Below, piece by piece: positions 40,495 to 47,786 of a stretch of DNA of 64,000 bases. This DNA comes from Pseudoalteromonas luteoviolacea (GTDB lineage Bacteria > Pseudomonadota > Gammaproteobacteria > Enterobacterales > Alteromonadaceae). The notes under the pieces are model-generated. The model was not told where the DNA came from. It did no database searches and saw only the letters and a list, made by a program, of their open reading frames with translations. The stretch's first letter is position 1; each line of letters begins with the position of its first letter. The translations under genes and the position numbers were made by a program. The stretch covers positions 3,066,001 through 3,130,000 of the forward strand of contig NZ_CP015411.1 in NCBI RefSeq assembly GCF_001750165.1, given 5' to 3'.

Positions 40495-41055
40495 TTACAC
40501 TACCGAAGATCGCTTTACTTCCCAGTATTTAAGCTCTGCGTCATCAAATTTTTGTTCGAGCGAATCTAGATCGTGCTTGATTTTGAAATTGCGTTCGTCG
40601 TCAGTTATAGGAAGTAACCAAGCTACGTGAGCGTGGGAACTATTTAGAGGCATTATTTCCAAGTCCTCTCCAAATGGATATGGCAATGAAACTAGCCAGT
40701 TTTCACAGTTAGAACCCTCAAGCCAAGGCTCACCAATAGGCAAGGTATGGCCAAATCCCAAACTATGATTCGAATGGTAGTAAGTTACCATTGCCAGCAT
40801 TTCAACTAGACGATTTGACTCGAACGGTGATACGACAACAAACTCGTGAAGAGCTGAATCACTGTGTGTAATATTTGATGCGCCTACTGAGCAATAAACC
40901 CACATATTAATTTGAGGGCCAGGTGCAAACCTGACAACCTGAAAATCGGGTAAAATTTTCTTAATTGGCCCAAGATCCCAAGACAATATCTCGAAATCAT
41001 GACCTTCAAAGAAATCAGCGTAATGTTTAATAATCTTTTTTTTAGTAGACTTCAT
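40495..41055 (-). CDS. Suppressor-of-fused (SUFU)-like domain protein
   Basis: 186 aa from the ATG at 41055. FAPGPQINMWVYCSVGAS, HEFVVVSPFESNRLVEMLAM, HSNHSLGFGHTLPIGEPWL and CENWLVSLPYPFGEDLE are characteristic of bacterial SUFU-like proteins, many of which serve as immunity proteins in polymorphic-toxin systems. No toxin gene is seen next to it. Soluble, cytoplasmic. Confidence 0.8.
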   Translation of the reverse strand: MKSTKKKIIKHYADFFEGHDFEILSWDLGPIKKILPDFQVVRFAPGPQINMWVYCSVGASNITHSDSALHEFVVVSPFESNRLVEMLAMVTYYHSNHSLGFGHTLPIGEPWLEGSNCENWLVSLPYPFGEDLEIMPLNSSHAHVAWLLPITDDERNFKIKHDLDSLEQKFDDAELKYWEVKRSSVV

Positions 41056-41070
41056 AATATCCTTGATGCA

Positions 41071-41191
41071 TAACGCCCAGTTAAGTAGCCAAAAACGCAC
41101 AAACACTGGTTCTGTAAACTACCTTAAACACAAAACTCACCGCAAGCTAAAAATGCCACGCGTTTTTGGTCTGCTTGAACTGTTTGTTAGG
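41071..41191 (-). repeat. attC site, long type
   Basis: TAACGCCCAGTTAAGTAGCC start, AAAAACGCACAAACACTGG and ATGCCACGCGTTTTTGG pairing, TTGAACTGTTTGTTAGG end. Confidence 0.88.
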
Positions 41192-41196
41192 CATCT

Positions 41197-41637
41197 TTAC
41201 TCAACTCCTACTACAGATCTAATCTCTTTAAACACCACAAATACAGCCCAAAAGAAATCCCTGTTTCTTACATCGAGTATATCAGCTGGCCACATAAGCT
41301 GATTGTTTTGTATAAATAATACAAACTTTGCAACATCTGCTTCAACTTCACTTGAAGTCAAATTATGCGCCAATCGATTGCGAGTCTTGTTTAACATTGA
41401 AATCGCAGCCCACACCCAAGGCTCACATGAAGTGTCAGCCAAAGCCCTAGATATTTGTAATTTATTGGCAAATGTAAGCCTAGCTTCCAGTATGTATTTT
41501 GGTGATTCAGATTTATTAGCAAGTAGCTCTGTCAATGCTTCTTCAACAAGCAAATGACATTTGAGTATCGTTAACTCAAAGTCATTTATATTCTCTAATG
41601 TTTGAAATAAATGGAAAATCGGTACGTCTTTATCCAT
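41197..41637 (-). CDS. HEPN-like protein
   Basis: 146 aa, all-helical. The R-x4-H motif (RNRLAH) sits in MLNKTRNRLAHNL near residue 90, the place and context of the HEPN ribonuclease motif. Long helices (ILKCHLLVEEALTELL, EARLTFANKLQISRAL) complete a HEPN-type bundle. HEPN domains act as RNases in toxin-antitoxin and defence systems, or as inactive partners. No nucleotidyltransferase partner is adjacent. Confidence 0.68.
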   Translation of the reverse strand: MDKDVPIFHLFQTLENINDFELTILKCHLLVEEALTELLANKSESPKYILEARLTFANKLQISRALADTSCEPWVWAAISMLNKTRNRLAHNLTSSEVEADVAKFVLFIQNNQLMWPADILDVRNRDFFWAVFVVFKEIRSVVGVE

Positions 41638-41654
41638 ATTTCCCTCCTGATGCC

Positions 41655-41746
41655 TAACGCTCGATTAACGGGTTAAAATAAGTGGGCTAAAATTGAGCGA
41701 AGCGAAAAGCCCACTGTTTTTAATCCCTGTTTAATTGCTTGTTAAG
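41655..41746 (-). repeat. attC site
   Basis: TAACGCTCGATTAACGGG start, AGTGGGCTAAAATTGAGCGAAG and AAAGCCCACTG stem, TTTAATTGCTTGTTAAG end. Confidence 0.9.
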
Positions 41747-42082
41747 TGCCTTTAGCACTCTTTGAAAAGCTGACAGTAACACTACTAACCAACCTATAAA
41801 AACAAATGAAATTAAAGCCCATCGAATGTACTCCCAATATTGAGTCTTTGACTCAAAACTACCATGAGCAATAACTTTATAATTATTGTTGGTCAACCAA
41901 TTAGGAAACTCACCTCTCTCCATTCTTCGTTTGTAATTTCCTTCCTCACCACCGCCAATGCTTAACAATAGAGATGGAGATGGTTTGATTACCAACTCGT
42001 AATCTAATGAACCACCTGGTTTATGTATGCATGTCCAAAATAAGCATACTGTAGCGTTCAATAATGTGACACAAAACTTCAT
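41720..42082 (-). CDS. Membrane cassette protein
   Basis: 120 aa from the ATG at 42082. An N-terminal hydrophobic stretch (CVTLLNATVCLFW), a soluble middle (GGGEEGNYKRRMERGEFPNW) and a C-terminal helix (ALISFVFIGWLVVLLSAF). Its end is encoded by attC. No family named. Confidence 0.6.
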   Translation of the reverse strand: MKFCVTLLNATVCLFWTCIHKPGGSLDYELVIKPSPSLLLSIGGGEEGNYKRRMERGEFPNWLTNNNYKVIAHGSFESKTQYWEYIRWALISFVFIGWLVVLLSAFQRVLKALNKQLNRD

Positions 42083-42089
42083 AGGCACT

Positions 42090-42187
42090 TAACGCTTGCC
42101 TAACCGGCGAAAAATAGCAGGCTAAAATTAGCGACGAAGGAGCGCAAGCCTGCTGTTTTGCGCCCTTTGGTTTAGGCACTTGTTAGA
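42090..42187 (-). repeat. attC site
   Basis: TAACGCTTGCCTAACCGGCG start, AGCAGGCTAAAATTAGCGACG and AAGCCTGCTG stem, AGGCACTTGTTAG end. Confidence 0.92.
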
Positions 42188-42188
42188 G

Positions 42189-42446
42189 CTACTTATTATT
42201 TGTTTTAATTAGTATTAATCGAATTAATGGGCGAGCAATTAATAAAATGAACGCCAACAAAACTACAAAAAGAACACCTAATTGATAAAACTGATTTAAA
42301 CCGTACAAAAAAGAGCTTTCACTAGGCTCCGTAATTTGAAAGTAGAGAAATAAGCTAACAGCACTTACTAATATCAATATGATCAAAAACAAAATTGTAT
42401 TTAGCGGTTCACCATATTTAAATTCAATTTTTTCCTCTTCACTCAA
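42189..42446 (-). CDS. Two-helix membrane cassette protein
   Basis: 85 aa from a TTG start (AAGGAA lies 11 bases upstream). A short charged N-terminus (SEEEKIEFKYGEPLN), helix 1 (TILFLIILILVSAVSLFLYF), a loop, then helix 2 (LGVLFVVLLAFILLIARPLI). No family recognised. Confidence 0.58.
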   Translation of the reverse strand: MSEEEKIEFKYGEPLNTILFLIILILVSAVSLFLYFQITEPSESSFLYGLNQFYQLGVLFVVLLAFILLIARPLIRLILIKTNNK

Positions 42447-42472
42447 AATACACTCGGTTCCTTAGGTAGCTC

Positions 42473-42543
42473 TAACGCTTCAATAACCGGCGCAGCTTTG
42501 CTGCGTCCGGCGCCGAAGGCGCGAAGTTGATTGACTTGTTAAG
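42473..42543 (-). repeat. attC site, GC-rich type
   Basis: TAACGCTTCAATAACCGG start, GCGCAGCTTTGCTGCG and GGCGCCGAAGGCGC palindromes, GATTGACTTGTTAAG end. It is nearest to attI. Confidence 0.82.
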
Positions 42544-42548
42544 TGCAT

Positions 42549-43061
42549 TTAGAACCTAACACCGGCAGACGAGTCATGAATAACGATTAGTGATTTCATA
42601 CGCTGTTGCACCTCTTCATTTGATAACACTGACTCAGCCCATTTATCGACTGCATCTGCCACTTCATTGCAGAACACATCAACTTGAAGCTGCAACGCAT
42701 TACCTGACTGGTTGCAATGAATATGCATCCCAGGAAGAGGCGTAATAAAGTGGAAATCTTCAAGAGCTTTTCTTGCCCTCTGTTCTTCGATATTGGAAGC
42801 CCCTTCATGAAGGAAACTACAGCGTAAGGAATAACAATCTTCAGCTGATAGAAATACATGTTCTTGCCTATCAGCGCCGACCTGTTTGGTGTAAAGAGGT
42901 TCAATCCAAACTTTTAACCAGCGAACGGAACGTGCTTTAGATCCTACATCTGGAGTTTCAAGCTTTCCGCAGATATCAGGCAATGTCAAAGCCGTCATCA
43001 AGGCACCATACCAATCTTTTGTCTCTATTGACTGCCTGATAGAACTTGTAAAACGATTCAT
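42549..43061 (-). CDS. HEPN-like protein, first cassette after attI
   Basis: 170 aa, helical. LRCSFLHEGAS in SAEDCYSLRCSFLHEG gives an R-x4-H motif, and the surroundings (VRWLKVWIEPLY..., RARKALEDFHFITPL) match a family of uncharacterised HEPN-type proteins. It sits directly at the live attI, the site of the newest insertion and of strongest expression if a Pc promoter lies in intI/attI. Confidence 0.65.
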   Translation of the reverse strand: MNRFTSSIRQSIETKDWYGALMTALTLPDICGKLETPDVGSKARSVRWLKVWIEPLYTKQVGADRQEHVFLSAEDCYSLRCSFLHEGASNIEEQRARKALEDFHFITPLPGMHIHCNQSGNALQLQVDVFCNEVADAVDKWAESVLSNEEVQQRMKSLIVIHDSSAGVRF

Positions 43062-43082
43062 TGGCTAGACTCCATTAGCACT

Positions 43083-43298
43083 TAACATTTTTATCTACGA
43101 CAAATGTCGCATAACAACAGCGCAATGTCTGCCGCATAACAACAGCTTTTCAGATACGCACTTTAATACCCTCAACCATAACAATAAGTTAAGCAGATGT
43201 CACCAAGTTAGAAATGGTTAAAGTACGTCACTTGTCGTATAACAGTGATATTTGACAAACACCAAATACTGTATATATATACATATAAATAAATTAAA
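43083..43298 (-). other. attI region of the live integron
   Basis: 216 bp between the first cassette (junction TAAC at 43083) and intI. It carries the blocks repeated in the five relics: TAACATTTTTATCTACGAC, TTTTCAGATACGC, ACCCTCAACCATAACAATAAG, GATGTCACCAAGTTAG, AAAGTACGTCACTTGTCG. A short internal duplication (GTCGCATAACAACAGC / GCCGCATAACAACAGC) lies at 43106-43136. The Pc cassette promoter is probably here or inside intI, but I cannot place it. Confidence 0.82.
43269..43284 (+). promoter_or_regulatory. LexA (SOS) box of intI
   Basis: CTGTATATATATACAT matches the gammaproteobacterial LexA pattern CTGT(AT)4ACAG at 15 of 16 positions. It is 14 bp before the first possible ATG of intI, overlapping its promoter, so intI is probably induced by DNA damage. 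Confidence 0.8.
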
Positions 43299-43310
43299 AT
43301 GGAACTGGTT

Positions 43311-44309
43311 ATGAAATCACCATTTTTATCCATGATTCAGGCACATATGACTACGCAAAGATATGCCAAAAGTACTATTTCATGTTATCTCTATTGGATA
43401 ACTGCCTTTATTCGATTTCATAATTTATTGCACCCCAAAACACTTGGTGAGGAAGCGGTAGAACAGTTTTTAAGTCACCTAGCCAACCAACAAAATGTGG
43501 CTGCAAATACACAAGCTCAGGCACTCAATGCACTTGTGTATATGTATAAAGAGATCATCAAACAACCACTTGGTCTATCGCTTAAGTTTAATAAAAGTCA
43601 CCGCCAACAAAAGCTACCTGTTGTACTGACCGAACGGGAAATCGCAGCACTACTAACACACTGCCCTCATCAACATTTACTAGCAGTATCTTTGCTTTAT
43701 GGCAGTGGTTTAAGGCTGATGGAAGTACTGAGGTTACGAGTACAGGATATTGACTTTGATTACCATTGTATTCGTATATGGCAGAGTAAAGGAGGAAAAA
43801 GCCGAGTGGTTACACTTGCAGCACACCTCATAGAGCCACTACATCAACAAATCAAAGTCGTCGGTGCATATTTACAAAGAGATATTCAAAACAAGCAATA
43901 TGCTGGGGTCTGGTTGCCACACAAACTCAGAGATAAATATAAAAGCGCAAACAAACAACTTGGTTGGCATTATTTACTCCCCTCTCATAAATTGAGTACC
44001 GACCCTGAAACACAACAACTTCGCCGTCACCATTTGGATCCACGGCAAATTCAAAGAGCGGTAAAAACGTCAGCAACAAGGGGCCAGATCACAAAACCTG
44101 TCACTCCACATACACTTAGGCATTCTTTTGCCACTCACCTACTCCAAAATGGTGCAGATATCCGAACTGTGCAAGCTCAACTTGGACATACAGATGTTAG
44201 AACAACACAAATATATACTCATGTTATCCAACAAGGCGCGCAAGGAGTAACAAGCCCTTTGAGTAAAATTGCCACAGATCAAATAACGCCCTTTGGCAAA
44301 GTAAAATAG
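43311..44309 (+). CDS. intI: Integron integrase IntI, intact
   Basis: 332 aa from the ATG at 43311, better placed behind GGAACTGG than the ATG at 43299. Tyrosine recombinase: N-terminal SAM-like domain (FLSMIQAHMTTQRYAKSTIS), catalytic Arg in GSGLRLMEVLRLRVQDID, Lys in WQSKGGKSR, HTLRHSFATHLLQ, LGHTDVRTTQIYTHV with the final Tyr. The integron-specific insertion is present (WLPHKLRDKYKSANKQLG). Recombines attI with attC to insert or excise cassettes. Divergent from the cassettes. Its regulation is likely SOS-dependent. Confidence 0.96.
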   Translation: MKSPFLSMIQAHMTTQRYAKSTISCYLYWITAFIRFHNLLHPKTLGEEAVEQFLSHLANQQNVAANTQAQALNALVYMYKEIIKQPLGLSLKFNKSHRQQKLPVVLTEREIAALLTHCPHQHLLAVSLLYGSGLRLMEVLRLRVQDIDFDYHCIRIWQSKGGKSRVVTLAAHLIEPLHQQIKVVGAYLQRDIQNKQYAGVWLPHKLRDKYKSANKQLGWHYLLPSHKLSTDPETQQLRRHHLDPRQIQRAVKTSATRGQITKPVTPHTLRHSFATHLLQNGADIRTVQAQLGHTDVRTTQIYTHVIQQGAQGVTSPLSKIATDQITPFGKVK

Positions 44310-44310
44310 C

Positions 44311-44904
44311 TCACTCCACCAAAACCTTACTTGGATCTAAATAAAACATCTTTTTCCAGCCTTGGATTTCAAATGTTACAAGCCAAGGTAGCGGGATAAG
44401 AGACAAGATAGAATAATGCACATGGGCAGGCTTGCCTTTAGCGTTGCCTGTATCGCCCAAAGACCCAATGGGTTGCCCTGAACTTAACCACTGACCAGCA
44501 AAAGTTATTACACTCTCTAGGTGCGCATAATAATGAACCCGCCATTTAGGGCCGAGCACAATCACCACTTTACCGCCTTTGCTGAACTGCCCTGAATATA
44601 AAACAACACCGTCGGATGCCGACAGTACATCAGTGCCTTTTTTCCCAAAAATATCGATACCTTTGTGCACGCCCGAACTCCCCCACGGTGCATACCAAAA
44701 AGTCTCTTGATGCCAATCATGAACACTGGCACCACGAACCGGTATGTGTAATTTCTCAGGCAGTAACAAACCGATTAAAATGATGAAAGTCACAACAAAG
44801 AGTAAATACTTTAGATACCTCACACAGCCATCCTTAAAATTTTTGCCTACCAACCCACATCGAAAACAGAATAATTTAGTTGCATAAAATGCACGAAAAA
44901 ACAT
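44311..44904 (-). CDS. M23-family metallopeptidase
   Basis: 197 aa from the ATG, or 170 aa from a GTG at 44823 that has AAGGA upstream. One transmembrane helix (LLFVVTFIILIGLLLP), then a LytM domain: HKGIDIFGKKGT gives the first zinc His and Asp, YYAHLES and PAHVHYSI the others. It cleaves or remodels peptidoglycan cross-bridges. It ends one base from intI, tail to tail, and is chromosomal rather than a cassette. Confidence 0.9.
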   Translation of the reverse strand: MFFRAFYATKLFCFRCGLVGKNFKDGCVRYLKYLLFVVTFIILIGLLLPEKLHIPVRGASVHDWHQETFWYAPWGSSGVHKGIDIFGKKGTDVLSASDGVVLYSGQFSKGGKVVIVLGPKWRVHYYAHLESVITFAGQWLSSGQPIGSLGDTGNAKGKPAHVHYSILSLIPLPWLVTFEIQGWKKMFYLDPSKVLVE

Positions 44905-45073
44905 AACTTAGTGACAAACCAGCCTTTAAAAGTAGATTAAATACTAAAACCCCTTAAAAAGTGCTGAATAACGCGCTGATTAAAATACAAACTAATAAAC
45001 TAGTATTATAAAAATAAAATTTATTCCTCCATTTTGCGTTCATAATTATGTACCACCATGCGTTATAACTAAG
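44905..45073. other. Intergenic region between the M23 gene and the biosynthetic cluster
   Basis: AT-rich, divergent promoters likely for both sides. I cannot assign the boxes. Confidence 0.4.
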
Positions 45074-46582
45074 ATGATCCCGCTTGGAAATGGTATGCAG
45101 CACGCTATAGGTCATGAAAACTTCCAGTTAGTTGGTGTCGTTTGTGAACAAAAACATAACAACAAAAACCAACAAAGTACTCAATGCACAAACAGCCTCG
45201 ACTTAGCCAATATTTCGCCAAACAACCTTGGCTGTGCCAATTTTCGCAAGGACTATGGTCTCAAGTATGCTTACTTAGCAGGCGGCATGTATCGTGGTAT
45301 TGCTTCTAAGGAGTTGGTCATCGCACTTGCAAACGCAGGCGTGATGGGCTTTTTAGGCACAGGCGGCAGGCAGCTAAAAGACATTGAACAAGACATAGTT
45401 CATATTCAAAGCAAACTCACACATGGGCAAGCGTATGGGATGAATCTAGTGGCAAATTTAGACTCGCCTGATACCGAGCTTGCCACCGTAGAGCTCTATC
45501 TCCAACATGGGATAAAGTGTATTGAAGCCGCCGCGTTTATTCGCATTACACCCGCACTGGCACTGTATCGCTTACAGGGCCTATACCAAGATGAGCAAGG
45601 TGTTGTGCGCTCGCGCAATAAACTGATTGCCAAACTCTCTCGCCCAGAAGTCGCCAATGGCTTTTTAAGCCCCGCACCTCAGCAAATAGTCCAACAACTG
45701 CTTGATGATCACAAAATCACGGCTGAGCAAGCTAAATTAAGTCAGTCCATTTTTATGTGTGACGACATCTGTGTCGAGGCTGACTCTGGCGGCCATACAG
45801 ACAGAGGGCAGCCCGCTGTTTTACTGCCCGCTATTCAAAGCTTAAGAGACCAAAAAGTCGCGGAGTTTGGCTTTTTGCACGCACCGCGAATTGGGCTTGG
45901 TGGCGGCATTGGCACGCCAAGTGCGGCCGCAGCCGCTTTCATGATGGGCGCAGACTTTATTCTCACGGGCTCTATCAACCAATGCACCGTCGAAGCGGGT
46001 ACATCCGATACCGTCAAACACATGCTGCAACACATCAATGTGCAAGACACTGAGTATGCGCCCGCTGGCGATATGTTTGAATCCGGCGCCAAGGTGCAGG
46101 TGCTAAAAAAAGGCAGTTTTTTTGCGGCGCGTGCCAACAAATTGTTTCAGCTTTATCACCAATATGATTCGCTCGACGCCCTACCGCAAAGAATACAAGC
46201 ACAGTTACAAGACAAGTACTTCAACATGAGCTTTGACGAAATATGGCAACAAACCAAAGACTACTTGCTTGCATCTAAGCGCCCACATGATGTTGAGCGC
46301 GCCGAAAAAGACGACAAATATAAAATGGCCCGCGTGTTTCGCTGGTACTTTGCCCACAGCATGAAGCTGGCCTTTAGCGGCAATGAGCAAATGCGGGTGA
46401 ACTTTCAAGTGCACACTGGCCCTGCCCTAGGTGCATTTAATCAATGGGTCAAAGGCACAGAGCTTGAACCATGGCAAAACCGTCACGTTGACAAAATTGC
46501 CGACAAACTGATGCAAGGCACCGCTGAATTGATGAGTGCCAAGGTGCAACAACTGCTGGCAGCTAACCTCGCTTACAAATAA
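45074..46582 (+). CDS. PfaD-type trans-acting enoyl reductase
   Basis: 502 aa. The TIM-barrel flavin protein is marked by GVMGFLGTGGRQLKDIEQ, MNLVANLDSPDTE, CVEADSGGHTDRGQPAVL and GGGIGTPSAAAAAFMMGA (FMN phosphate loop), followed by GSINQCTVEAGTSDTVK. The length is typical of PfaD/trans-ER enzymes. It reduces the double bond of polyketide intermediates on the synthase, using NADPH/FMN. First gene of the cluster, 14 bp before the acyltransferase gene, same operon. Confidence 0.92.
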   Translation: MIPLGNGMQHAIGHENFQLVGVVCEQKHNNKNQQSTQCTNSLDLANISPNNLGCANFRKDYGLKYAYLAGGMYRGIASKELVIALANAGVMGFLGTGGRQLKDIEQDIVHIQSKLTHGQAYGMNLVANLDSPDTELATVELYLQHGIKCIEAAAFIRITPALALYRLQGLYQDEQGVVRSRNKLIAKLSRPEVANGFLSPAPQQIVQQLLDDHKITAEQAKLSQSIFMCDDICVEADSGGHTDRGQPAVLLPAIQSLRDQKVAEFGFLHAPRIGLGGGIGTPSAAAAAFMMGADFILTGSINQCTVEAGTSDTVKHMLQHINVQDTEYAPAGDMFESGAKVQVLKKGSFFAARANKLFQLYHQYDSLDALPQRIQAQLQDKYFNMSFDEIWQQTKDYLLASKRPHDVERAEKDDKYKMARVFRWYFAHSMKLAFSGNEQMRVNFQVHTGPALGAFNQWVKGTELEPWQNRHVDKIADKLMQGTAELMSAKVQQLLAANLAYK

Positions 46583-46596
46583 AAAACGGAGTAGAT

Positions 46597-47709
46597 ATGA
46601 AAACATACATATTTCCGGGACAAGGTTCACAATACGTCGGTATGGGCAAACAGCTTTTTGCTGAGTTTCCTGCGTATGTTGAGCAAGCCAGTGACTTACT
46701 TGGCTATTCAATCAGCGAGCTGTGCTTAGCAGATCCCAACAAGCAGCTTAATCACACTCAATTTACTCAGCCTGCGCTTTATGTCGTCAGTGCCCTCGCC
46801 TTTTTACAACAGCAAAAACAACAAGGGTCTGCGGACTATTTAGCAGGTCACAGTCTGGGGGAATACGCAGCGTTATTCGCCGCAGGTGCAATCAGTTTTG
46901 AAACTGGGTTAAAGCTGGTACAAAAGCGCGGTGAGCTCATGAGCAAAGCAGCCCCCGGCGCCATGGCCGCTGTGCTGAATGTCAGTGAGTCTGATTTACA
47001 TAACGCATTGGCAGAGAACAACTTAAACACCATTGATATTGCCAATTTGAATACGCCAGACCAAATCGTGATCTCGGGGCTTGCTGAAGACATTAACCAA
47101 AGCCAAGCTTTTATAGAGCAGCTAGGTGGTCGCTTTATCAAACTTAATACCAGTGGCGCATTTCATTCTCGCTATATGGCCCCTGCGCAAACTGAGTTTG
47201 CTGAATTTATTCAAGGCTTTGAGTTTAAAACGCTGCAAACACCTGTCATTGCTAACGTCACAGCACAGCCTTATCACCATGCAGATATCGCTCAGCACTT
47301 AATAGCGCAAATTACCCAGCCTGTGCAGTGGACTAAAAGCGTTGAATATTTGCTCTCACAAGGTGATATGGACTTTGTAGAGCTTGGGCCAAAAAAGGTG
47401 CTCACTAAATTAGTGCAAACCATTGAAAAACAGTTTGTGATGCCAGTGCAGTCAAGTGCGGTAAAAACACCCTCAAATAATCCAGCAGGTGTTACGCCAC
47501 AGCAGCAGGTTGCACACTGGAATAACACGTACCCAGTGGGTACCGAGGTGCTTATTAAAGGGCAAACAACCCCCTATAAGACCCGTACTCAAGCCACTCT
47601 ACAGTTTGGCCACCGCCCTACACTTTATTTGCACGGTTTCGGCGGATACTTCCATTTAACTGATTTACGCCCTGCCCAGCAGCACGCGCGCATACCCGCA
47701 ACGGCTTAA
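46597..47709 (+). CDS. Discrete (trans) acyltransferase
   Basis: 370 aa, GGAG before the ATG. FabD-like: GQGSQYVGMG, active Ser in AGHSLGEYAALFAAG, Arg in QKRGELM, catalytic His in SGAFHSRYM, and QPVQWTKSVEYL. It loads malonyl units onto the ACP domains of the synthase, which lacks AT domains of its own. The C-terminal part of about 75 residues (after GVTPQQQVAHWNNTYPVG) has no counterpart in FabD and may be an added helper domain. Confidence 0.94.
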   Translation: MKTYIFPGQGSQYVGMGKQLFAEFPAYVEQASDLLGYSISELCLADPNKQLNHTQFTQPALYVVSALAFLQQQKQQGSADYLAGHSLGEYAALFAAGAISFETGLKLVQKRGELMSKAAPGAMAAVLNVSESDLHNALAENNLNTIDIANLNTPDQIVISGLAEDINQSQAFIEQLGGRFIKLNTSGAFHSRYMAPAQTEFAEFIQGFEFKTLQTPVIANVTAQPYHHADIAQHLIAQITQPVQWTKSVEYLLSQGDMDFVELGPKKVLTKLVQTIEKQFVMPVQSSAVKTPSNNPAGVTPQQQVAHWNNTYPVGTEVLIKGQTTPYKTRTQATLQFGHRPTLYLHGFGGYFHLTDLRPAQQHARIPATA

Positions 47710-47786
47710 ATTCACATGAATACAGTCACTGGCCCAAGCAAGGCCATCAACAGAATAAAACTTAACCATAATATTGGACCACAGCG

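Noticed and set aside
43083..43298. Pc promoter boxes for the cassettes
   Set aside because: Several weak TTGACA/TATAAT-like matches exist in this AT-rich stretch, but none stands out enough to call.
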